Shown: positions 47,108 through 54,380 of the stretch, in pieces | Layout: every line of letters starts with the position of its first letter | How positions within the stretch are numbered: the stretch's first letter is position 1 | DNA from: Streptomyces sp. SAJ15 | GTDB taxonomy: Bacteria; Actinomycetota; Actinomycetes; Streptomycetales; Streptomycetaceae | Assembly (NCBI RefSeq): GCF_007595705.1 | Contig: NZ_NISY01000002.1 | Location: forward strand, 806,001-870,000 | DNA length: 64,000 nucleotides | Direction of reading: 5' to 3' | Program-made: the position numbers and the translations under genes | The notes under the pieces: generated by a model | The model's input: the letters and a program-made list of their open reading frames with translations, nothing else | Told to the model about the DNA's origin: nothing | Database searches by the model: none

Positions 47108-47722
47108 ATGACGACCGGCACCCCGCACCAGACAGGCCCGACCCGCCCTCGGCGCTCACGGACCCGCACCTTCCTGCCGCTGATCCTGGCGGCCTGGATG
47201 GTGCTGGAGGTCTGGCTGCTGATGCTGGTGGGGGAGGCGGCCGGCGGGCTGACCGTCTTTCTGCTGCTGGTCGCCGGCATGGTGCTCGGGGCGGTGGTGA
47301 TCAAGCGTGCGGGCCGGCGGGCCTGGCGCTCGCTCTCCGAGTCGTTCCAGCAGCCGGGAGCCGCCCCGCGGGAGGGCGGCACCGAGCGGGGGAGCGGCCG
47401 CGGCGGCGCCGGTGGCTCGGCCTCCGGGAACGCGCTGCCGATGCTCGGCGGCCTGCTGCTGATGCTCCCGGGACTGCTGTCCGACGTCGCCGGGCTGCTG
47501 TGCCTGTTCCCGCCGACGCGGGCGCTGCTGCGCGGCCGGGTGGAGCGTGCCCTGGACCGTCGCATGCGCGCCGCGACGCCGGGCGGCCTTGAGGACGTCT
47601 TCCAGCAGGCGCAGCAGGCACGCATGCACCGCCCGGACGGCAAGGTGGTCCAGGGCGAGGTGATCAGGGACGAGCCGCGGTCCGACGCGCCGCGCCGCGA
47701 GGACCCGCCGCTGCCGCGGTAG
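47108..47722 (+). CDS. fxsA: FxsA-family membrane protein
   Basis: 204 aa. FxsA core with two helices (LPLILAAWMVLEVWLLMLV, VFLLLVAGMVLGAVVIKRAG), then LPMLGGLLLMLPGLLSDVAGLLCLFPPTR, the family's PGFxSD-like signature. In E. coli FxsA modulates exclusion of phage T7 by F plasmid; the cellular role is unknown. Next to rbpA as in other streptomycetes. GGGGGC upstream of the ATG acts as ribosome site. Confidence 0.9.
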   Translation: MTTGTPHQTGPTRPRRSRTRTFLPLILAAWMVLEVWLLMLVGEAAGGLTVFLLLVAGMVLGAVVIKRAGRRAWRSLSESFQQPGAAPREGGTERGSGRGGAGGSASGNALPMLGGLLLMLPGLLSDVAGLLCLFPPTRALLRGRVERALDRRMRAATPGGLEDVFQQAQQARMHRPDGKVVQGEVIRDEPRSDAPRREDPPLPR

Positions 47723-47830
47723 CCCCGCGGGGCGCGTCCACCGTCACCCGCCCACGGTTCCGAACGGGTGGCTCACGAGCAGGCTGGGGCGGTGGGTGGC
47801 CGCGCCCGCCGGACGGCGCCAGGGCAGGAC

Positions 47831-47870
47831 AAGGGCCGGGGCCGCTGCTCACACAGCGGCCCCGGCCCTT
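47831..47870. terminator. Bidirectional terminator between fxsA and rbpA
   Basis: Perfect 17-bp stem, AAGGGCCGGGGCCGCTG (47831-47847) and its complement (47854-47870), with loop CTCACA. The A/T-ended stem suits both strands of the convergent fxsA and rbpA transcripts. Confidence 0.92.
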
Positions 47871-47913
47871 GATCAATCGATATCCGCCCGCGGTTACCGG
47901 GCTGAGGCTCGGC

Positions 47914-48288
47914 TCAGGCGGACTTGCGGGTGTCCCGCGGATGCACGGCGATGTTCATGGCGCCGGAGCGCAGGACCGCCAGCCGCTCGGCCAGCACCTC
48001 CTCCAGCTCCTCGCGGGTGCGCCGCTCCATGAGCATGTCCCAGTGCGTGCGCGCGGGCTTGCCCTTCTTCTCCTCGGGGCCGTCGCCATCCACCAGGAGC
48101 GCCATGGCGCCACACGCCTTGCACTCCCACTCCGGCGGAATCTCCGCCTCAACCGAGAACGGCATCTCGAATCGATGGCCGTTCTCGCATGCGTACTCCA
48201 CCGCCTGGCGCGGGGCCAGATCGATGCCGCGGTCGGTCTCGTAGCTGGTCACCACGAGTCGCGTGCCGCGGAGAGCTCGCTCACTCAT
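47914..48288 (-). CDS. rbpA: RNA polymerase-binding protein RbpA
   Basis: 124-aa actinobacterial transcription factor that binds the principal sigma factor and promoter DNA to stabilise the open complex. Core zinc-type region YACENGHRFEMPFSVEAEIPPEWECKACGAMALL, then the basic linker KKGKPARTHWDMLMERRTREELEEVLAERLAVLR as the sigma-interaction helix. Equivalent of S. coelicolor SCO1421. A sigma-R-type promoter lies ~60 bp upstream, matching its known induction by disulfide stress. Confidence 0.96.
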   Translation of the reverse strand: MSERALRGTRLVVTSYETDRGIDLAPRQAVEYACENGHRFEMPFSVEAEIPPEWECKACGAMALLVDGDGPEEKKGKPARTHWDMLMERRTREELEEVLAERLAVLRSGAMNIAVHPRDTRKSA

Positions 48289-48349
48289 GAATCGTGCCTC
48301 CCGGGCTTGTCGCCCACAGGACAGGTGTCGCTGTCGTCGTCATCCGGTC

Positions 48350-48375
48350 AACGTCCGGTCGGCGGTGAAGATTCC
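48350..48375 (-). promoter_or_regulatory. Sigma-R-type promoter of rbpA
   Basis: On the minus strand GGAAT (48375-48371), exactly 18 bp, GTT (48352-48350): the established sigma-R consensus. Start would be about 10 bp further, leaving a leader of ~50 nt to rbpA. A sigma-R target at rbpA is known in S. coelicolor, so the match is meaningful. Confidence 0.85.
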
Positions 48376-48544
48376 CGTTCTGGGACATGCGTCGCCCGTC
48401 GTGCCGCCCCGTTGTTCTACCCACAGGCGCCCGGTTTGTCACATCTGGCAGCAGATGTCACCCAGCGTTTCCGGCTCTTTAGCGCGCAGTAACGGTACGC
48501 CTAGCAGGTCGAGGGCGTACACTACCGCTCTTTGCCTGTAAGCT

Positions 48545-49279
48545 CTAAATCCGATCCGGAGTGGGACTCTCCGCGCCCTTCGGACGCCGGTGCGTGACCG
48601 GGGTCTCGCCGGTGTCGATCGCCTCGGATCCGTCCGTCGCCGTCTCGGATCGCGCGACCACCGCGGAGCCGCTTCCCTCCGCTCCCGGCACGGCGCAGAT
48701 CCGCAGGAAGAACTGGGCCAGCGGCCCGATCGTCAGGGCGTACAGCACCGTTCCCAGGCCGACCGATCCGCCCATCGCGAATCCCGCCGCCAGCACCGTC
48801 AGCTCGATTCCGGTCCGCACCACGCGGATGGAGCGTCCCGTCCGCGCGTGCAGCCCGGTCATCAGCCCGTCGCGCGGGCCCGCGCCGAACCGCGCCGAGA
48901 TGTACAGGCCGGTCGCCGCCCCGTTGAGGACGATGCCGAAGACCAGCAGGGGCGCCCGCACGGCCAGCGAGTCCGGCTCCGGCATCAGCGCCAGCGCCCC
49001 GTCCACCACCAGGCCGATCACCACGACGTTCGAGATCGTGCCGAGCCCCGGCCGCTGGGGCAGCGGGATCCACAGCAGCAGCGCCAGCACGCCGACCGCG
49101 ATCGTCACCGTGCCGATGGAGTACGAGGTGCGCTCGGAGATCCCCTGGTGGAAGGCGTCCCAGGGGTCGAGGCCGAGGTCGGCGCGCAGCATCATCGCCA
49201 TGCTCACCCCGTACAGGACGAGCCCCACATAGAGCTGGACGATGCGGCGGGTGAGCTGGGTCCCCCTGGCTGCGGACAA
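48545..49279 (-). CDS. YczE-family membrane protein
   Basis: 244 aa, five helices in a YczE/YitT-like fold (GLVLYGVSMAMMLRADLGLDPWDAF as the signature; GTISNVVVIGLVVDGALAL). The C-terminal ~35 residues are hydrophilic. TTG start (49279) chosen because GAGGAG lies seven bases upstream; no ATG or GTG fits as well. YczE genes are typically divergent from MocR-type regulators, as here; transport role suspected but unproven. Confidence 0.82.
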   Translation of the reverse strand: MSAARGTQLTRRIVQLYVGLVLYGVSMAMMLRADLGLDPWDAFHQGISERTSYSIGTVTIAVGVLALLLWIPLPQRPGLGTISNVVVIGLVVDGALALMPEPDSLAVRAPLLVFGIVLNGAATGLYISARFGAGPRDGLMTGLHARTGRSIRVVRTGIELTVLAAGFAMGGSVGLGTVLYALTIGPLAQFFLRICAVPGAEGSGSAVVARSETATDGSEAIDTGETPVTHRRPKGAESPTPDRI

Positions 49280-49355
49280 GGAACTCTCCTCGGGGCGGTG
49301 CGAGCGTGGTTCGATTGGTGCGCTGGCTGGCGTTATTGGCCTGCCGCGTGACACT

Positions 49356-49377
49356 CTGGACCAAGGAACAAGTCCAG
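49356..49377. promoter_or_regulatory. CTGGAC-N10-GTCCAG dyad, candidate MocR operator
   Basis: Inverted repeat CTGGAC (49356-49361) and GTCCAG (49372-49377) in the 134-bp divergent spacer, with related CCAAGGAAC / CCAATTCCAGG half-sites following to about 49398. MocR regulators commonly bind such spaced sites in their own divergent spacer. Confidence 0.5.
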
Positions 49378-49413
49378 TTCCATGGCCAATTCCAGGAAGG
49401 TGGACCGAAGCCA

Positions 49414-50919
49414 ATGAGTCCATGGACCTCCGCGGTGGGTGCACCGCAGCTCGCCCGCCTCCTGTCCTCCCAGCACACCCGCGAGGCCACCGCCGCCCCG
49501 GCCGGCCGCCGGCTGCCCGCCTACCGGGCACTGGCCGACGGGGTGCGGCTGCTGGTCCTCGAAGGCCGGGTGCCGGTCGCCGCCCGGCTGCCCGCCGAGC
49601 GTGAGCTGGCCGCCGCGCTCAAGGTCAGCCGCACCACCGTCGCCGCCGCCTACGAGGCGCTGCGCGGCGAGGGCTTCCTGGAGTCCCGGCGCGGAGCCGG
49701 CAGTTGGACCGCCGTGCCCGCCGGACGGCCGCTGCCCGGCCGCGGCCTGGACCCGCTGCCGCCCGAGGCCGCCGGCTCGATCATCGACCTCGGCTGTGCC
49801 GCGCTGCCCGCCCCCGAGCCCTGGCTGACCCGCGCGTTCACCGGCGCCCTGGAAGAGGTGCCGCTCTACGCGCACACCCACGGCGACTACCCGGCCGGGC
49901 TGCCCGCCCTCCGCGAGGCGCTCGCGGACCGCTACACCGCGCGGGGCATCCCCACCATGCCCGAGCAGATCATGGTGACCACCGGCGCCATGGGCGCGGT
50001 CGCCGCCACCTGCCGGCTGTTCGTTCGCCCCGGCGAGCGGGTCGCCGTCGAGTCCCCCTCGTACGCCAACGTCCTCCAGCTCATGCGCGAGGCGGGCGTG
50101 CGGCTGGTGCCGATCGGCATGGCGGACGGGCTGGCGGGCTGGGACCTGCACGCCTGGCGGCAGGTGCTGCGCGACGCGGCCCCCCGCATGGCCTACGTCA
50201 TCGCCGACTTCCACAACCCGACCGGGGCGCTCGCCGACGAGGAGCAGCGGCGGCAGTTGGTGGACGCCGCCCGCGCGGCCGGGATCGTGCTGGTCGCCGA
50301 CGAGACCATGTCCGAGCTGACGCTGGATCCCGGGACCCCGCGGCCGCGCCCCGTCAGCGCCTTCGACCCGGCCGGCAGCACCGTCGTCACGGTCGGTTCG
50401 GCCAGCAAGAGCTTCTGGGCCGGGCTGCGCATCGGCTGGGTGCGGGCCGCGCCCGACGTCATCCGCTCCCTGGTCGCCGCCCGCGCCTACGCCGATCTGG
50501 GCACCCCCGTGATGGAGCAGCTCGCCGTCGCCTGGCTGCTGAACACCGGCGGCTGGGAGGGCGCCCTGGAGCTGCGCCGCGCCGAGGCGCGCCAGAACCG
50601 GGACGCCCTCGTCGACGCGGTCCGTCGACACCTGCCCGACTGGGAGTTCACCGTGCCCCACGGCGGTCTGACGCTGTGGGCGCGCACCGGCGGCCTCTCC
50701 GGCTCCCGCATCGCGGAGGTGGGCGAGCGGCTCGGCGTACGGGTCCCCTCCGGCCCGCGCTTCGGTGTCGACGGCGCCTTCGAGGGGTACGTCCGGTTGC
50801 CGTTCACGGTGAACGGCCCGGTCGCCGAGGAGGCCGCCAGCCGCCTGGCCGCCGCCACCCGCCTGGTCCGCACCGGCGCCGCGGCCGAGGCCGACCTGCC
50901 GCGCAGCTACGTGGCCTGA
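49414..50919 (+). CDS. MocR/PdxR-type GntR regulator with aminotransferase domain
   Basis: 501 aa. GntR winged helix at ~30-100 (ADGVRLLVLEGRVPVAARLPAERELAAALKVSRTTVAAAYEALR) and a fold-type I aminotransferase-like domain: HNPTGALADEE, ADETMSELTLDPG, and PLP lysine in VGSASKSFWAGLRIGWVRA. Regulators of this kind sense PLP or amino-acid aldimines. Divergent partner is the YczE gene. ATG at 49414 keeps the helix near the N terminus; an in-frame ATG at 49306 is possible but overlaps the operator region. Confidence 0.9.
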   Translation: MSPWTSAVGAPQLARLLSSQHTREATAAPAGRRLPAYRALADGVRLLVLEGRVPVAARLPAERELAAALKVSRTTVAAAYEALRGEGFLESRRGAGSWTAVPAGRPLPGRGLDPLPPEAAGSIIDLGCAALPAPEPWLTRAFTGALEEVPLYAHTHGDYPAGLPALREALADRYTARGIPTMPEQIMVTTGAMGAVAATCRLFVRPGERVAVESPSYANVLQLMREAGVRLVPIGMADGLAGWDLHAWRQVLRDAAPRMAYVIADFHNPTGALADEEQRRQLVDAARAAGIVLVADETMSELTLDPGTPRPRPVSAFDPAGSTVVTVGSASKSFWAGLRIGWVRAAPDVIRSLVAARAYADLGTPVMEQLAVAWLLNTGGWEGALELRRAEARQNRDALVDAVRRHLPDWEFTVPHGGLTLWARTGGLSGSRIAEVGERLGVRVPSGPRFGVDGAFEGYVRLPFTVNGPVAEEAASRLAAATRLVRTGAAAEADLPRSYVA

Positions 50920-51051
50920 TCCGGATCGCGGTCGCCACGGGGGCGCCGCGTCGGCGCGGGCCCGCCGGGTGGTCGACCGCCCGCACCGGGCGCCCGGCCG
51001 GAAGCCGGCCGGGCGTGGTCATGGCGGCCCGGCCGGCTCGGTGCCGCGGGG

Positions 51052-52950
51052 TCAGGGGGTCCGCACCGGCAACGGTCCGTCGTCGTCGGCGGGCTGCTGG
51101 CCCACCGCCGCCTCGACGGCGACGGGCTGCGGGGTGGCCGCGTCCCCTGCGGCGGCGTCCGCCTCGGCCGGGGTCGCGTCCTCGCCCGGAATCGTCCGCT
51201 CCGGCAGCAGCTCCAGCACCGCGCGCCGTTGCGTCTCGCTCGCCTCGTCGTCGTGCGGGTCGGGGGTGGCGGGCACCTGGAGTCGGTGCACCGGTCCGCC
51301 GCCCAGCCGTGCGTAGCCGCGGCCGGGGGGCACCTCGCGGGTCGGGGTGGTGTGCGGCGGGGCGCCGAGCACGGCGTTGATCTGGTCGTACGAGGCGGGG
51401 CCGAGGACCGCGCGGGCGCGGGTGTGGGACCGCACCGGCTCGCTCAGCGCGTCGTAACAGTCGAGCTGTTCGGCCACCACGACGGTGATGTGCGCGGCGC
51501 GGCCGTGCCGCAGCGGGAGGTGGAGCAGCTCCTGCGGGTCGGTGCGGCCGTCGGCGGCCGCGAGCTGGCTGAGCACGGTGGGCCGGTCCAGCAGCAGCCA
51601 CAGGGGGCGGCGGATGTCGTCCGGCACCGGATGTCCGAGCTGCCGTGCGCGGTTGGCGGCGATCAGCCGGCGCTCGGTCTCGTGCGCGGCCCACTCCAGC
51701 GTCGCCAGCACCCCGGTCAGCCCGCACTCCACGGCGAGCACCCCGGCCCGACCGGTCAGATAGGCGTACTCGCCGCCTCCGCAGCCGTCCAGCACCAGCA
51801 CGTCCCCGTGGTGCAGGGCCTGGAGCGCCAGCGAGCGCACCAGGGTGGTGGTGCCGCTTCCGGGCTGACCGAGAGCGAGCAGGTGCGGCTCGGTGGAGCG
51901 CGGCCCGGTGCGCCAGACCACCGGCGGCGCGTCCCGGGACTCCTCGCCGTCGAGGACCGGCAGGGTGCGCGCCACCCCGGTCGGGTCGGTGAAGCCGAGC
52001 ACGGCCTCGCCCGGGGTGGCGACGAAGCGCTGCGCGTGGATCCCGGTGGACAGCGGGGGGAGCACGGACACCTCCAGCCGGTTGTCCTCCTCGTGCCAGT
52101 CGAAGAGGTACTCCCGGCCGCGCCCGGACTTGGCGTACAGCAGCTGCTCGATGCGGCCGCGGGCCTCGGGTTCGCCGTCCTTGAAGTACGGGGGATAGCG
52201 CAGCCGCAGCCGGAGGAGCCGCCCCTCCTCGTCGAAGGCGTGCTCCTCGAAGGCGGCCGGCCACTGGCCGTCGTGCCGGTAGAGCGGGTCCTGGTCCTCG
52301 GGCACCGAGAAGTACGGCACCAGTGCCTCGTACAGCGTCTGGAGCCGCTCGGCGGCGGCCACCTGCACGGCCGTGGGGGCGGACGCCGGGGCGCGCCGCC
52401 CCGCCCAGCCGGCCGCGGCCATCAGGGCGACCAGGGCGAGCAGCGGGCCGTACGGCAGCAGCATGACGACCAGGGCGCAGGAGGCGACCAGGAACAGAGC
52501 GGGTCCCCGCCGGTCCGACGGCGTCTCCGTCCAGCGGCAGCCCACCATCGCCGCCAGCACCCGCAGGCCGCGGCCCATGGTGAGCAGCGGCTGCAGGATG
52601 TCCGCGGCGCCGGCGGTGGCCGAGGTGCCGAGCCGTCGGCCGCGGACCAGGACGCCCCGACCCTGGTCGAGGTATCCCCGGCCGCGCACCAGGACGCCCC
52701 GGCCCTGGCCGAGGTACCCCCGGCCGCGCACGAGGAGCTCCCGGCTCCGGGTCAGGGGGTTCCTGGCCCGAGCGAGGAGCTCCGGGCGCCCGCCGGGGGG
52801 CTCCCGGTGTCCGCCGAGGCGCTCCCGGCCGTGGTGCAGGAGTCCCTTGCCGCGGCCGAGGAGCTTCCGGCTCCGGGCGCCGAGCGCGCGGCTCCGCTCG
52901 CGAAGGGAGGCGCCGTCGGTGGGGATGCGGGGAAGCGGTCGTCGTGGCAC
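51052..52950 (-). CDS. FtsK/TraB-like membrane ATPase-type protein with altered Walker A
   Basis: 632 aa. Basic repeat-rich N terminus, two helices (LFLVASCALVVMLLPYGPLLALVALMAAAGWAG), and a RecA/FtsK-like C-terminal domain from ~350: LALGQPGSGTTTLVRSL, then DVLVLDGCGGGEYAYL and WLLLDRPTVLS. The P-loop has Thr where the Walker A Lys belongs, so ATP hydrolysis is doubtful. Pairs with the small membrane protein directly upstream (1-bp gap). Resembles conjugal TraB/SpoIIIE-related proteins of Streptomyces. GTG at 52950 preferred over one at 52968 that would overlap the upstream gene. Confidence 0.7.
   Translation of the reverse strand: MPRRPLPRIPTDGASLRERSRALGARSRKLLGRGKGLLHHGRERLGGHREPPGGRPELLARARNPLTRSRELLVRGRGYLGQGRGVLVRGRGYLDQGRGVLVRGRRLGTSATAGAADILQPLLTMGRGLRVLAAMVGCRWTETPSDRRGPALFLVASCALVVMLLPYGPLLALVALMAAAGWAGRRAPASAPTAVQVAAAERLQTLYEALVPYFSVPEDQDPLYRHDGQWPAAFEEHAFDEEGRLLRLRLRYPPYFKDGEPEARGRIEQLLYAKSGRGREYLFDWHEEDNRLEVSVLPPLSTGIHAQRFVATPGEAVLGFTDPTGVARTLPVLDGEESRDAPPVVWRTGPRSTEPHLLALGQPGSGTTTLVRSLALQALHHGDVLVLDGCGGGEYAYLTGRAGVLAVECGLTGVLATLEWAAHETERRLIAANRARQLGHPVPDDIRRPLWLLLDRPTVLSQLAAADGRTDPQELLHLPLRHGRAAHITVVVAEQLDCYDALSEPVRSHTRARAVLGPASYDQINAVLGAPPHTTPTREVPPGRGYARLGGGPVHRLQVPATPDPHDDEASETQRRAVLELLPERTIPGEDATPAEADAAAGDAATPQPVAVEAAVGQQPADDDGPLPVRTP
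52639..52741. repeat. In-frame 42-bp tandem repeat
   Basis: Two full copies (52639-52680, 52681-52722, starting GCCGCG and ending CCCCG) and part of a third, inside the FtsK-like gene; they encode 14-residue repeats RGYLGQGRGVLVRG and RGYLDQGRGVLVRG near residues ~70-100. Likely slippage-prone, basic linker. Confidence 0.9.
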
Positions 52951-52951
52951 G

Positions 52952-53146
52952 TCAGATCTTGATCCCACCCAGCAGGCTGGCGAGACTCGCGCCGCCGGCC
53001 TTGATGCTCGGGGCGATGGCCGTGCCCGCCAGGTAGAAGCCGAACAGGCAGCAGACGAGGGCGTGGGACGCCTTGAGGCCGTCCTTCCGGAAGAAGAGGA
53101 AGACGATCACGCCGAGCAGGACGACGCCAGAGATGGACAGGATCAT
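52952..53146 (-). CDS. Small Spd-like membrane protein
   Basis: 64 aa: MILSISGVVLLGVIVFLFFRKDG is a membrane helix, a second one follows (HALVCCLFGFYLAGTAIAP), and SIKAGGASLASLLGGIKI ends it. Such small two-helix proteins accompany TraB/FtsK-like genes in Streptomyces mobile and chromosomal loci (Spd-type). AGGAGAA before the ATG. Ends one base before the FtsK-like start. Confidence 0.72.
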   Translation of the reverse strand: MILSISGVVLLGVIVFLFFRKDGLKASHALVCCLFGFYLAGTAIAPSIKAGGASLASLLGGIKI

Positions 53147-53383
53147 GACGATTCTCCTGGATGGTGGGGGGACGGTCACCATGAGTGGTTCCAGGATCAC
53201 AGGATGTGTCGAGTTTCACGAAGGCGCAAATGGGTGGTTTATCCACGTATTCCGCTGAACGGGGCCGGGGCGCGCCCTTGCTGATCATCGTCCCGCGGAG
53301 GTACGTACTCTGGACGGCGGAGGCGGCCCGGGGCGGCCGCCCCAGCCGCGGTCAGGCACCAGTCGAATCCGGAGGACGAGGCC

Positions 53384-53800
53384 ATGAGTGAGCCGAACGC
53401 CGAGCAAGAGCCCGCACACGACCCCGAGGTGCTCCAACTCGCGGCCAAGATCTTCGACCTGGCCCGCCACGGCGACACCGACACGGTCGCCGCCTACGTG
53501 GACGCGGGCGTCCCCGCCAACCTCACCAACGACAAGGGCGATTCGCTGCTGATGCTCGCCGCCTACCACGGGCACGCCGACACCGTGGCGGCCCTGCTGC
53601 ACCGCGGCGCCGACCCCAACCGCCCCAACGACCGCGGCCAGACCCCGCTCGCCGGGGCCGTCTTCAAGGGCGAACCGGACGTCCTCCGCGCCCTCCTCGA
53701 CGGCGGCGCCGACCCGCGCCTGGGCTCCCCCTCCGCCATCGAGACGGCCCGTATGTTCGAACGCCGGGACCTGCTGGAGCTCTTCGGCGCGGAGGGCTGA
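53384..53800 (+). CDS. Ankyrin-repeat protein
   Basis: 138 aa, three to four ankyrin repeats: IFDLARHGDTDTVAAYVDAGVPANLTNDKGDSLLMLAAYHGHADTVAALLHRGADPNRPNDRGQTPLAGAVFKGEPDVLRALLDGGADPR. A small protein-interaction module with no catalytic part; partner unknown. Good ribosome site GGAGGA ~11 bp upstream. Likely single gene, 101 bp before a leaderless peroxiredoxin. Confidence 0.88.
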   Translation: MSEPNAEQEPAHDPEVLQLAAKIFDLARHGDTDTVAAYVDAGVPANLTNDKGDSLLMLAAYHGHADTVAALLHRGADPNRPNDRGQTPLAGAVFKGEPDVLRALLDGGADPRLGSPSAIETARMFERRDLLELFGAEG

Positions 53801-53888
53801 GCGGGCGGTCCCCGCGGTGTCCTCCGCGGTGACCCGCCGTCCGACCCGCCGCGGTCTCCCCGCCCGGGTAACCGTCGTGGCCGATCGG

Positions 53889-53894
53889 TAGGTT
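53889..53894 (+). promoter_or_regulatory. -10 element for a leaderless peroxiredoxin mRNA
   Basis: TAGGTT (53889-53894) is followed by 7 nt and the ATG at 53902. No Shine-Dalgarno sequence is present, so transcription likely starts at the A of the ATG. A matching -35 is weak. Confidence 0.55.
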
Positions 53895-53901
53895 GGGGCT
53901 C

Positions 53902-54357
53902 ATGAACATCGGAGATGTGGTCGAGGACTTCGAGCTGCCGGACGAGACCGGCGCCACGCGAACGCTGAGCGGACTACTCGCCGACGGTCCGGTGGTGCTG
54001 TTCTTCTACCCGGCGGCCCTCACCCCGGGGTGCACCAAGGAGGCGTGCCACTTCCGCGACATCGCGGCCGAGTTGCGCGCGCAGGGGGCGCGACCGGTGG
54101 GGGTGAGCGCGGATCCGGTGGCCCGACAGGCGGAGTTCGCGGAGCGGCACACGCTGGGCTACCCGCTGCTGTCGGACCCGGACGGCACGGTGCGGGAGCG
54201 GTTCGGCGTGAAGCGCGGGATCGCGGCGGTGCCGACCAAGCGGGTGACGTTCGTGATCGACACGGACCGGCGGGTGCTGGAGGTCGTGAAGAGCGAGTTC
54301 CGGATGTCGGTCCACGCGGACCGGGCACTGGAAGCGCTGCGCCGCAGGGCGCGGTAG
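53902..54357 (+). CDS. Peroxiredoxin of the BCP/PrxQ type
   Basis: 151 aa thiol peroxidase: TPGCTKEACHFRD has the peroxidatic Cys and a second Cys five residues later, the PrxQ spacing that forms an intramolecular disulfide. Reduces H2O2 and alkyl hydroperoxides with thioredoxin. Start fixed by the leaderless promoter; a TTG three codons earlier is unlikely. Confidence 0.92.
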   Translation: MNIGDVVEDFELPDETGATRTLSGLLADGPVVLFFYPAALTPGCTKEACHFRDIAAELRAQGARPVGVSADPVARQAEFAERHTLGYPLLSDPDGTVRERFGVKRGIAAVPTKRVTFVIDTDRRVLEVVKSEFRMSVHADRALEALRRRAR

Positions 54358-54380
54358 CGGTCCGGGCGCCGGCGATCCGC

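Noticed and set aside
51052..53146. Possible integrative conjugative element
   Set aside because: No integrase, tRNA attachment site, replication gene or GC shift; only the FtsK-like and Spd-like pair.
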